DNA of 11,234 nucleotides from an uncultured bacterium (GTDB lineage Bacteria; Bacteroidota; Bacteroidia; Bacteroidales; Bacteroidaceae). Numbering within the stretch: position 1 is the first letter of the stretch; each line of letters begins with the position of its first letter. The stretch covers positions 1 to 11,234 of the forward strand of contig CAJMQV010000056.1 in the NCBI GenBank assembly GCA_905215575.1, given 5' to 3'. Below the pieces are notes generated by a model. That model made no database searches and was not told the origin of the DNA. It saw nothing but the letters and a program-made list of their open reading frames with translations. Of this stretch, positions 1 to 7,216 are shown piece after piece. Position numbers and translations under genes: made by a program.

Positions 1-1806
1 CCAGGCATCCGTACGCACACTGTCACGATGCACTTCCTTGCCGGAGACATCATAAACCGACAAAGGCAACAGCGTATCGGGAACGACCTGATAGGCAGAC
101 TCCCGGCGTTGGCCCGCTATTCCGGCCAAATGAACAGTCTGCCCCGGACGATATAAAGAGCGGTCAGTGTATATCTCCCCCCAAAACTCTGTAGTCTGAG
201 GCACGGTAAAACCTCCTTTTCTCATCGGCTCCTGCCAAACGGTATCCCCTTGCCAGCTGGCATAGATCTTATATTGTTTGAAATTGGAAATATCCATAGA
301 TACCCGTCCGTACTCGTCCGTATAGGCTTTGATACGGAGCTGCTTGTCTTCTTCCAATGATGGCGACTGCACTTCTACGCTTGCACCAGGGCGGGGAGCA
401 CCGCTACGTGCATCAGTAACCACGACATCCAACATACGGCCATCGGGCTCAGCCAAAGAAAAAGTGCGCAATGCGGTAGACTGGAAGAAACGGCATTTCT
501 GCTGGGTGCCTTCCGGAGAACGGACTGTAAAATACAAGGCATAGTTACCGTTTTCCGGTACTGTCCAGGAAAGCGTATCGCGCACATATTCATAAGGCGA
601 AGGTTCTTCTTTCAAAGACAGCTTTCGGGTTTCCAACAATTCGCCCTGTTTTTGCAGCATTTTCCCAACCTTTTCAAACGGTTGGCTGGTCAAAGTATCC
701 TGCAAACTTTGGGTAATCCGATAAATCCGGCACTCCACATCACGGATGTTACGATGCGCCAAAGTCCAGGAAATGGTATCACCGGGATAACCGGTTTCAT
801 CAACAACCCAACTCAGATAGGGCTGACTCAGGCTTTTCAGTTCATTCTTCAGAGCTGAAATATGCCGATAACGAGGATAACGCTCCAAAGCCGTTTGCAG
901 AAGTCGTACTTTCTCCGGATTACTGAAGTCCATCTGCGAAGCACGCAAATAGGCCTCAGCCACAGAAGGTTGATCAGCAAACCGTTGCATCACGTCGGCA
1001 TAAGCCCGGTATTCCGCGCTCTGGAAGAGCAAAGAATCACGATTCTTCTCTTGCCAGCTGATGTTTGTCTGCGAAAGGTTCTGAATGGAATCCAGTACAA
1101 AATACAGTTCGGCTTCGCGATTCCGCTTCTGACGATAAACAGAAAGTATCTTGCAGACAGCTTCCTGACGGAGCTCTCTGTCTGCTCTCAAACGGTTCAT
1201 ACCCGCCAAGGCTCTCCGACCGATCAGATGAAGCAGGTCTTGCCCCAGAAAACGGTCCGCCGTCCCCGGTTCCACCAAAGGCAGATAATCTTTCAGACAA
1301 ACAGCGCTCAGCGCCTGTGGATCAGTCAAAGAAAGTGTGTAATAATAAAGGGCTCTTTTCCGATAATCCTCACGGCTCCAATACTCCAGCGGCAGACTAT
1401 CGGCTTCAGCCCAGGCAATCCACGGGCCGCGATATTCATTATTCTGACAGATCTCTGCGGCAAATGAAGCGTAAACCGCACGCTCGGCCGGAGTTTGCGC
1501 CTCGGCTACCCGACGCTCCAACTCTGGAAAATCCATATAAAAACTGTCCGGACTGATCTGTTGACGCAGGGAAGCAGCCGCCAGAAAAGCGGCCATCTCC
1601 TGATTCCGGTTGTTCGCACGCTTTGCCTTAGCCTGAATTTTAGCTACAACATTCCCTGCAGAAGCCGGAAATCCCTGCTCCTGATAACGGAAAGCCTGTT
1701 TCCATAAACGGTCGTAACGACGTGCCTGTACGGGCTGGAATATTAGAAAAGATGCCAGCAAAGCGCTTGCACAAGAATATAGTCCTATATTACCGAATGT
1801 TTTCAT
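1..1806 (-). CDS. Alpha-2-macroglobulin-family protein, N-terminal part (cut by window edge)
   Basis: The minus frame is open for 602 codons from the ATG at 1806 to base 1, so the C-terminal part is missing. Residues 1-28 look like a signal peptide: a short basic start, a hydrophobic stretch and a probable signal peptidase I site after PVQA, so the protein should be exported. Residues about 30-325 are charged and probably helical. From about residue 330 the sequence turns into beta-sandwich-like repeats (YPGDTISW near 341, then DARSGAPRPGASVEV near 465). The key identifier is YTDRSLYRPGQTVHLAG at 546-562, the hallmark of the MG2 macroglobulin domain. Bacterial members of this family are thought to trap proteases in the periplasm or at the envelope. 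The thioester region (CxEQ), if present, would lie outside the window, so trapping activity cannot be judged. The leader has no Shine-Dalgarno sequence, as is usual in Bacteroides. It is separated from the upstream phosphate transporter gene by a terminator. Confidence 0.9.
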   Translation of the reverse strand, partial: MKTFGNIGLYSCASALLASFLIFQPVQARRYDRLWKQAFRYQEQGFPASAGNVVAKIQAKAKRANNRNQEMAAFLAAASLRQQISPDSFYMDFPELERRVAEAQTPAERAVYASFAAEICQNNEYRGPWIAWAEADSLPLEYWSREDYRKRALYYYTLSLTDPQALSAVCLKDYLPLVEPGTADRFLGQDLLHLIGRRALAGMNRLRADRELRQEAVCKILSVYRQKRNREAELYFVLDSIQNLSQTNISWQEKNRDSLLFQSAEYRAYADVMQRFADQPSVAEAYLRASQMDFSNPEKVRLLQTALERYPRYRHISALKNELKSLSQPYLSWVVDETGYPGDTISWTLAHRNIRDVECRIYRITQSLQDTLTSQPFEKVGKMLQKQGELLETRKLSLKEEPSPYEYVRDTLSWTVPENGNYALYFTVRSPEGTQQKCRFFQSTALRTFSLAEPDGRMLDVVVTDARSGAPRPGASVEVQSPSLEEDKQLRIKAYTDEYGRVSMDISNFKQYKIYASWQGDTVWQEPMRKGGFTVPQTTEFWGEIYTDRSLYRPGQTVHLAGIAGQRRESAYQVVPDTLLPLSVYDVSGKEVHRDSVRTDAW

Positions 1807-1850
1807 AAGCCAGATTTTTTCAAGATAATTAGACAAATACAGGTCGTAAA

Positions 1851-1858
1851 CAAAGATA
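1851..1858 (-). promoter_or_regulatory. Bacteroides-type -7 box for the alpha-2-macroglobulin gene
   Basis: The minus strand reads TATCTTTG, an exact match to the Bacteroides -7 consensus TAnnTTTG. Transcription would start near 1844 and leave a leader of about 40 bases. No clear TTTG -33 element stands at the usual 19-21 base spacing. The box lies between the terminator of the phosphate transporter gene and the ATG, which supports an independent promoter. Confidence 0.55.
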
Positions 1859-1945
1859 TTTAAAATACCAGACAAAAGATACTTTTTAATCACTTTTTAT
1901 AATATAGTAAACATAAAGCTACAGATAACAACTAAATGCCGAACA

Positions 1946-1982
1946 TAAAAAAATTCCTCCACCCATAAAGGCAGAGGAATTT
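1946..1982 (-). terminator. Intrinsic terminator of the PiT transporter gene
   Basis: Read on the minus strand, 1982-1970 (AAATTCCTCTGCC) pairs with 1963-1951 in a 13-bp stem with two G-T pairs and a short loop. The descending arm ends in a run of seven T (1952-1946). It begins about 30 bases beyond the stop codon of the PiT gene. Confidence 0.85.
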
Positions 1983-2014
1983 CCAAAGCGTAAATCTTTA
2001 TATTTAAACTTTTA

Positions 2015-4258
2015 TTACTGAATAAACTTCTTGTATGCACGGAGATCGTGACGCAGACAGCTGATCAACTCCTGGCTCTCCTGCAAAATATTCAGATAAA
2101 CCAGAGCAACCTTGAGGTACTGACTGTTTTCTGTCTGCAAGCGGTCAAACTGTTTTTTACGGATCACAGACAATTTGTCTTTATAATTCTCCGTTTCGAG
2201 CAGGAAGGCCTCAACAATCTCCAGATTCTGTTCCTCGATAATGGCACCACCACGGGCGATAAAGTCGAGAACCTGCTGCTTAACCTGTTGCAATTCGGCC
2301 ACACATTCCTCGTTCAGCGGGTTGAAGTTATTGTCTACATGCTCCTGACACGGATCGTTCATACGTTTCAAACAGTAGATCATCTGTTGATCGCTGTTGG
2401 TACTCAAATGGAACCAGGTGTTCTTCTCCAAAGACAACTGTGTGTCGATTCTTCTCATACCAACCAGTTCTCTCTGACGGAGTTTCTTGATGATGCGCTT
2501 CTCTTGATCCAACTTACGGGACACTTTTCTCAGTGTTTTCAGATTTTCACCGGTGAAACCGTCAATCACCCGTTCATAAGAAGCAGCAACAAAGTCAAGA
2601 ACTTCTTTCTGAGTGATAGATACATGCTTCTTGAGGTATCCCCAGCACTCAGCCTTGTCACGGGTAGCCATCATTTCCTGGAATACGACATCACGAGTAC
2701 CGCGCTCTTCCTTCTTTCCAACTCCAATGTTGTTCTTCAACAGAATGTAAATTGAAAGAACTACGAAAGCAAACATCACAATCATACCACCGTAGTACAT
2801 CAGGATTGTTACAAAGGCACAGGAAATGAAAGCAACTGCGGCTGTAAGGAACCATCCACCGATTACGTTCAGCACACCGGTAATACGGAATACAGCACTC
2901 TCACGGCTCCAAGCTCTATCGGCCAAAGAAGAACCCATCGCAACGATAAAGGTTACATAGGTTGTTGACAAAGGCAATTTCAAGGAAGTACCCATGATGA
3001 TCAGCAAACCGGCAACCACCAGATTGACAGAAGCACGAACCAAGTCGAAAGCAGCTCCATTCTCCAAAATCACTTCGTTCTTGTTAAAACGCTTGTCACA
3101 CCAGGTAGTCAAGGCCTTGGGAGTATAATTAGACAGGAACTCACCGATAGTATTTGAACCACGCACAATGCTTCGTGCGACACGAGAAGAACCGAACATC
3201 TCTTCACCCTCATCCTGACGGGACAAATCCACAGAAGTCTTGATCACATTATGTGCTTTCTTGGAGAATGCCAAAGCCAACACCATCACAACTCCGGCAA
3301 TCATCAGGAAAACAAACGGCGTTTTGGCACTTTCATTCAAAGAAGACATCATAAACGTATCCGCATTTCCGGCACCGTTAGCCACAAAATCCTGAAAAGC
3401 GGAATAGGCAGCCAAAGGCACACCGATAAAGTTCACCAAGTCGTTTCCGGCAAATGCCATCGCCAGAGCAAATGTACCCATAAGAATGATAATCTTGAAT
3501 ACATTTACTTTCAGGAAGTGCAGGATCTGCATCAATACGGTAGAAGCAATAAAACAGATCAACAGAGCCATCTGCAAGTTTTCATTGATGTAAGTCAACC
3601 AAGGAGCACCGGCCAGAGTTGAGCCTTTCAGACCTTTAAGCAAGGTGAAATAAAGGATAGCCGTAACGGCAATACCACCGAAAATTCCGGCTGTATAATT
3701 CAAATTTTTACGATAGTTGAAAGTAAAAATCAATCGGGAAATCCACTGTACGATCACACCGACAACAAAGGCAATGGCTACAGACAAGAAGATACCCAAA
3801 ATAACAGACAAGGCCTTTTCCGTATTCATCAGCTCAGCAAAGCCCAAGGTTCCGGTTTCGTCAAACGCAATCTTCAGCAAAGCCAGAATAAAGGTACCTC
3901 CAAGTAATTCAAAGACCATGGATACGGTCGTTGAAGTCGGCATTCCCAATGAGTTGAAGACATCAAGCAATACCACATCAGTTACCATGACGGCCAGGAA
4001 GATACACATCAGATCATTGAAAGAGAACATCTGAGGCTGGAAAATACCATGACGGGCAATATCCATCATACCATTACTAACCACCGCTCCGATCAGCACA
4101 CCGGCTGCAGCCACGATCATAACCGTACGGAAGCGTGCTACTTTAGAGCCAATCGCTGAATTCAAGAAGTTCACGGCATCGTTACTGACCCCGACAACCA
4201 AATCGAATATGGCCAGCACAAAGAGGAAAAGAATTAATCCCAAATAAATTGTTTCCAT
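2015..4258 (-). CDS. PiT-family inorganic phosphate transporter with long C-terminal cytosolic domain
   Basis: This 747-residue protein belongs to the PiT family (TC 2.A.20), which takes up inorganic phosphate with a coupling cation across the inner membrane. Both PiT signature repeats are visible: GVSNDAVNF at residues 23-31 and FAGNDLVNF around D273. A matching pair of serine/threonine motifs is PTSTT at 107-111 and PLSTT at 429-433, as expected from the inverted internal repeat of the family. Many hydrophobic segments fill residues 1 to about 505. After a last membrane segment ending near YILLKNN, residues about 515-747 are charged, helical and soluble. This tail may be a PhoU/DUF47-like regulatory domain, but that is inferred from its helical character and position only. 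Classical PitA is about 500 residues, so the tail is an addition. The ATG at 4258 follows an AT-rich leader without a Shine-Dalgarno sequence. The gene stands alone between two terminators. Its upstream region holds 11-bp-period direct repeats resembling Pho boxes. Confidence 0.93.
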   Translation of the reverse strand: METIYLGLILFLFVLAIFDLVVGVSNDAVNFLNSAIGSKVARFRTVMIVAAAGVLIGAVVSNGMMDIARHGIFQPQMFSFNDLMCIFLAVMVTDVVLLDVFNSLGMPTSTTVSMVFELLGGTFILALLKIAFDETGTLGFAELMNTEKALSVILGIFLSVAIAFVVGVIVQWISRLIFTFNYRKNLNYTAGIFGGIAVTAILYFTLLKGLKGSTLAGAPWLTYINENLQMALLICFIASTVLMQILHFLKVNVFKIIILMGTFALAMAFAGNDLVNFIGVPLAAYSAFQDFVANGAGNADTFMMSSLNESAKTPFVFLMIAGVVMVLALAFSKKAHNVIKTSVDLSRQDEGEEMFGSSRVARSIVRGSNTIGEFLSNYTPKALTTWCDKRFNKNEVILENGAAFDLVRASVNLVVAGLLIIMGTSLKLPLSTTYVTFIVAMGSSLADRAWSRESAVFRITGVLNVIGGWFLTAAVAFISCAFVTILMYYGGMIVMFAFVVLSIYILLKNNIGVGKKEERGTRDVVFQEMMATRDKAECWGYLKKHVSITQKEVLDFVAASYERVIDGFTGENLKTLRKVSRKLDQEKRIIKKLRQRELVGMRRIDTQLSLEKNTWFHLSTNSDQQMIYCLKRMNDPCQEHVDNNFNPLNEECVAELQQVKQQVLDFIARGGAIIEEQNLEIVEAFLLETENYKDKLSVIRKKQFDRLQTENSQYLKVALVYLNILQESQELISCLRHDLRAYKKFIQ

Positions 4259-4316
4259 AAATTATAATTGATTATTAATTTTTGCTTTCAACGGTTGCGA
4301 AAATAAAAACAGAATT

Positions 4317-4380
4317 TCATTTTTACATTTCAATCCTGTTACAAAGATGTTAAAAGCCCCTTATCCCCTCATTTTTACAT
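4317..4380. repeat. 12-bp direct repeat TCATTTTTACAT, two copies 52 bp apart
   Basis: TCATTTTTACAT occurs exactly at 4317-4328 and 4369-4380, on either side of the Pho-like repeat at 4336-4353. The 52-bp offset is close to five helical turns. An 11-base inverted copy (ATGTAAAAATG) lies at 4558-4568, next to the pepD stop codon. The sequence is AT-rich, so chance is possible. Confidence 0.4.
4336..4353 (+). promoter_or_regulatory. Candidate Pho-box-like tandem repeat (proximal) upstream of PiT gene
   Basis: TGTTAC at 4337-4342 and TGTTAA at 4348-4353 form a direct repeat with an 11-bp period. With the preceding C, the 17 bases from 4336 match the E. coli PhoB box (CTGTCATAAAACTGTCA) at 12 positions by my hand alignment. 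The PhoB box has the same 11-bp period. It lies about 80-95 bases upstream of a phosphate transporter start codon. Bacteroides PhoB binding is assumed, not shown. A partial -7 match (CATCTTTG, minus strand, 4349-4342) overlaps it. Confidence 0.4.
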
Positions 4381-4408
4381 GAAATCACAAAACATGAATC
4401 CATCAATT

Positions 4409-4427
4409 GTAACAACATCGTAACAAC
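4409..4427 (-). promoter_or_regulatory. Candidate Pho-box-like tandem repeat (distal) upstream of PiT gene
   Basis: On the minus strand GTTGTTAC occurs twice with exact 11-bp spacing (plus-strand GTAACAAC at 4409-4416 and 4420-4427). The core TGTTAC is the same half-site as in the proximal pair at 4337-4353, but in the opposite orientation. Two pairs with the same core and period in one intergenic region are less likely to be chance than one. The match to the E. coli PhoB box itself is weaker here (9 of 17). Confidence 0.38.
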
Positions 4428-4489
4428 TGGCAAGTTTCATTGAACTGACTAAAATTAAATTAAATACTCCCCAATGGCCTTAAAGCACA

Positions 4490-4534
4490 TACAAACAAAA
4501 TACAGCCTCAGAGCGAAAAACACTCTGAGGCTGT
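4490..4534 (-). terminator. Intrinsic terminator of the flippase-pepD operon
   Basis: On the minus strand 4534-4523 (ACAGCCTCAGAG) pairs perfectly with 4513-4502 in a 12-bp stem with a 9-base T-rich loop. It is followed by the U-rich stretch ATTTTGTTTGT. It lies about 40 bases past the pepD stop codon. The rest of the 317-base gap 4259-4575 holds the repeats listed separately and no gene. Confidence 0.85.
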
Positions 4535-4575
4535 TCATATATCCCGTCAATAACAAAATGTAAAAATGCTTTCTT

Positions 4576-6036
4576 TTATTCCTTAACCGGAATCTGAGTC
4601 AGCAGAGATTTCAAGAAGGTCCAGAATTTCTCTACAGAAGGAATGTTGCAACGCTCATCCGGTGTATGCGGAGAACGCAAGGTAGGACCAAAGCTGATCA
4701 GCTCCATATTCGGATAAACCTGACCGATGATACTGCATTCCAGACCGGCATGTACCACCTGAACTACTGGCTTTTCACCGAACTCTTTCTCATAAACCTC
4801 GCTCATTACCTTAGTGATCTGGGCATCGAAGTTTGGCTGCCAAGCGCCGTAATGTCCGTCGGTCGTAACCTTCATACCGGCCATTCCGAAGCAGCTTTCC
4901 AACATAGTGGTGATGTATTCCATCATACCTTCGTTAGAGCTTCGTGCCAGAATGAGGAACTCGGCATTGCCTTCACCGATCTTCACAATAGCCAGATTTG
5001 AAGAAGTTTCTACGATATGAGGAATAGAAGGAATAAAGCGCAACACTCCGTTGTGACAAGCCAAGAGAGCAGAAATCAGATTGTCCTGAATTTCTTCCGG
5101 CACTTCATTAGTCGGCAATGCCACTTCTTCCACTTCCATGACAATACCGTTCTCAACTCCCGCATATTCATCCTGGAACAAACGCTCGCAATAGCTTACC
5201 AGATCCTTCAAATCCTCCAGATTCTCTTTCGGAAGAGTCAGCACTACCTCACACTCACGAGGAATGGCATTGCGCATATTACCACCGTTCCATGAAGCCA
5301 GACGTGCGTCGTCATCGGCAATAGTCTGCTTGACAAAGCGAGCCATCAGTTTGTTGGCATTTCCGCGTCCTTCGTTGATTTCCAGGCCGGAATGTCCGCC
5401 ACGCAGACCTTTCAAAGTTACCTTTACGGCAATGTCTTCCGGATCGGTTTCCACTTCTTTATATTGCATGGCAGCAGTAATATTCACACCTCCGGCGCTT
5501 CCCACTACAAACTCACCCATGGTTTCGTTGTCAATATTCAGCAGGATGTCGCCACTGATGACATTATCTGCCAAATGATTCACACCGTACATACAAGTTT
5601 CCTCATCGGCAGTGATCAGCGCTTCCATCGGACCGTGCTGCAATTCCTCATCCTCGAAAGCAGCCATGATGGCAGCCACACCGATACCGTCATCGGCACC
5701 CAAGGTTGTTCCTTTGGCACGAACCCAGTCACCGTCCACGTAAGTCTGGATCGGATCAGTCTCAAAGTTATGTTCAGAAGTGTTCAGCTTCTGTGGCACC
5801 ATGTCCATATGTGCCTGCATAACAACCTTTTTTCTGTTCTCCATACCCGGAGTGGCCGGCTTCTTGAAGATGATGTTTTCGCCACCATCCTTAAAAGCCT
5901 CTATATGATGCTCTGCAGCCCAGTCCAGCAAAAAAGCCTGTACCTTGGCAAGATGACCAGACGGACGTGGAACCTGAGTCAAAGCATAGAAATTCTTCCA
6001 AACGATTTGCGGTTTTAGATTCTTGATTTCACACAT
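4576..6036 (-). CDS. pepD: Aminoacyl-histidine dipeptidase (cytosol non-specific dipeptidase, M20 family)
   Basis: A 486-residue cytosolic metallopeptidase that cleaves dipeptides of broad specificity, including Xaa-His. E. coli PepD is almost the same length. The M20 two-zinc site is readable: H76-M-D78 in QAHMDMVPQ, the bridging D115 in LGADDGIG, the catalytic pair E145-E146 in TADEET, D168 in LNIDNET, and the C-terminal H457 in RSPHTPDER. The conserved PepD stretch HAGLECSIIG is also present. I chose the ATG at 6036 (MCEIKNLKPQ) because it gives the family's usual length and N-terminus. An in-frame TTG at 6063 would add nine residues with no family support. The gene follows the flippase-like gene after a gap of only 37 bases, with no terminator between them, so the two are probably co-transcribed. 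A strong hairpin terminator follows. No active-site residue appears to be missing. Confidence 0.95.
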   Translation of the reverse strand: MCEIKNLKPQIVWKNFYALTQVPRPSGHLAKVQAFLLDWAAEHHIEAFKDGGENIIFKKPATPGMENRKKVVMQAHMDMVPQKLNTSEHNFETDPIQTYVDGDWVRAKGTTLGADDGIGVAAIMAAFEDEELQHGPMEALITADEETCMYGVNHLADNVISGDILLNIDNETMGEFVVGSAGGVNITAAMQYKEVETDPEDIAVKVTLKGLRGGHSGLEINEGRGNANKLMARFVKQTIADDDARLASWNGGNMRNAIPRECEVVLTLPKENLEDLKDLVSYCERLFQDEYAGVENGIVMEVEEVALPTNEVPEEIQDNLISALLACHNGVLRFIPSIPHIVETSSNLAIVKIGEGNAEFLILARSSNEGMMEYITTMLESCFGMAGMKVTTDGHYGAWQPNFDAQITKVMSEVYEKEFGEKPVVQVVHAGLECSIIGQVYPNMELISFGPTLRSPHTPDERCNIPSVEKFWTFLKSLLTQIPVKE

Positions 6037-6073
6037 AGTCTTATTTATTATAGGGTTTAACAAATATCATCCA

Positions 6074-7078
6074 TCAGCAATGATTCTGTTTCGGAACGCG
6101 GCGGATAAACTGAAGCCGCACAATGGCATAAAGTCCCAACAACAGCACGAGCAGTGTTTGCAGCGTGTGCACGGTCAGCACGAACATCACTCCGTCGTGT
6201 GCCTGAATACCGTAAAGCAGCAACACCGTCTTAACGGCAAAGTGCCACGGACCGGCTCCATTGGGGGTTGGCACCAACACGGCGAAACATCCCACCACGA
6301 AAGCCACCAGCGCAGCAGACATTCCTAAAGAGGATGTTGACTGAAAACAGAATATCGTGAAATAGAAATGCAAATAATACGACAGCCAGATTCCTACGGT
6401 ATATACCAGGAATAATGGTACACTCTTGATTTTACGCAAGGAAACCAGTCCGTCACGCAAATCCAGAAAAATGTTTCGGGTTTTCTTAAATACCGAAAGC
6501 CTTTTTACCAACCATACCAGCAACAGACCGACAGCCAGCACACATACGATGGTAACGATATAGCCTGTCACAGAAAATCCCTGAAGAATGCCGACCACAC
6601 TGACACCTGTTTGCCGGAAAAAAGTCACAAACACCGGCATTTGAAACAGGATGGTGCATCCTGCCAGCAACACCACAAATACGGAGTCCACTATGCGCTC
6701 CGTCACCACAGTACCCAATGCCTTGGAAAAGGAAGTGCCGTCATAACGGTTCAGGATACCGCAACGCAACACCTCGCCGATGCGCGGTATCACCAGACTG
6801 GAAGCATACGACAAATATACGGAATTGATACATACCGAAGTACGGGGATATTCCTGTACCGGTTCCAAAGCCTGTTTCCAGCGCAAGGCACGAAACACCT
6901 GGGCCGTTATTCCGAAGGGCATAGACAAAAGCATCCAGGTCCAGTCCGTATGATAAGTCAAGGCTTCAAAAAACTCATCCCAGTCAAATCCGCGGTACAT
7001 CCACCACAAAATCAGTCCGGATAACACCAGCGGCCCTATCACCTGAAATGCGTAGTTTATGATCTTATTGTCTTTCAA
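6074..7078 (-). CDS. Lysylphosphatidylglycerol synthase TM-region / UPF0104 flippase-like membrane protein
   Basis: A 334-residue polytopic inner-membrane protein with about seven to nine hydrophobic segments. It resembles the LPG_synthase_TM family (PF03706, YbhN/AglD-like), the flippase-type part of MprF without its synthase domain. Supporting motifs are ALRWKQALEP early on, VVTERIVDS in the middle, and PTPNGAGPWHFAV towards the end, at the place of the family's PxPGGxG element. Members are thought to move or bind lipid-linked substrates, but the substrate here cannot be read from sequence. The start is TTG at 7078: no in-frame ATG or GTG lies between it and the upstream stop. The first internal ATG (residue 27, WWM) would remove most of the first membrane segment. 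The product would begin MKDNKIINYAF. pepD follows directly on the same strand and is probably in the same transcript. Confidence 0.85.
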   Translation of the reverse strand: MKDNKIINYAFQVIGPLVLSGLILWWMYRGFDWDEFFEALTYHTDWTWMLLSMPFGITAQVFRALRWKQALEPVQEYPRTSVCINSVYLSYASSLVIPRIGEVLRCGILNRYDGTSFSKALGTVVTERIVDSVFVVLLAGCTILFQMPVFVTFFRQTGVSVVGILQGFSVTGYIVTIVCVLAVGLLLVWLVKRLSVFKKTRNIFLDLRDGLVSLRKIKSVPLFLVYTVGIWLSYYLHFYFTIFCFQSTSSLGMSAALVAFVVGCFAVLVPTPNGAGPWHFAVKTVLLLYGIQAHDGVMFVLTVHTLQTLLVLLLGLYAIVRLQFIRRVPKQNHC

Positions 7079-7178
7079 TGCAGTATTTCTTATTAATATT
7101 ACTTAATATCCGCAAGATATTCACAAGCCACGGTAAAAATAAAACCTTCGGGTTTGCTCTTTTTGCATGGGATTGTAC

Positions 7179-7186
7179 TATCTTTG
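7179..7186 (+). promoter_or_regulatory. Bacteroides-type -7 box for ksgA
   Basis: TATCTTTG matches TAnnTTTG exactly. A TTTG at 7153-7156 lies 22 bases upstream, close to the usual 19-21 base spacing for the -33 element. Transcription would start near 7193, giving a leader of about 25 bases before the ksgA ATG. Confidence 0.65.
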
Positions 7187-7192
7187 CATACA

Positions 7193-7200
7193 CAAAAGTA
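7193..7200 (-). promoter_or_regulatory. Possible -7 box for the flippase-pepD operon
   Basis: On the minus strand 7200-7193 reads TACTTTTG, an exact match to TAnnTTTG. No convincing -33 element stands upstream of it. It would give a leader of about 110 bases, and it overlaps the expected ksgA transcription start, so the two directions might interfere. Confidence 0.35.
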
Positions 7201-7216
7201 GTATAAAAAAGCAACA

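Noticed and set aside
862..1556. Plus-strand open frames of 201 and 163 codons
   Set aside because: They overlap each other and lie opposite the alpha-2-macroglobulin gene, which has a signal peptide and a clear MG2 motif.
1771..1806. Possible lipoprotein signal at Cys12 of the alpha-2-macroglobulin-like protein
   Set aside because: The residues before it (GLYS) do not make a good lipobox and too little hydrophobic sequence precedes it. A signal peptidase I site after residue 28 fits better.
2048..2755. Plus-strand open frame of 235 codons
   Set aside because: It is opposite the soluble tail of the PiT transporter, which continues without a break in the minus frame.
6037..6063. TTG at 6063 as the pepD start
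   Set aside because: It adds nine residues not expected in PepD. The ATG at 6036 gives the usual length and N-terminus.
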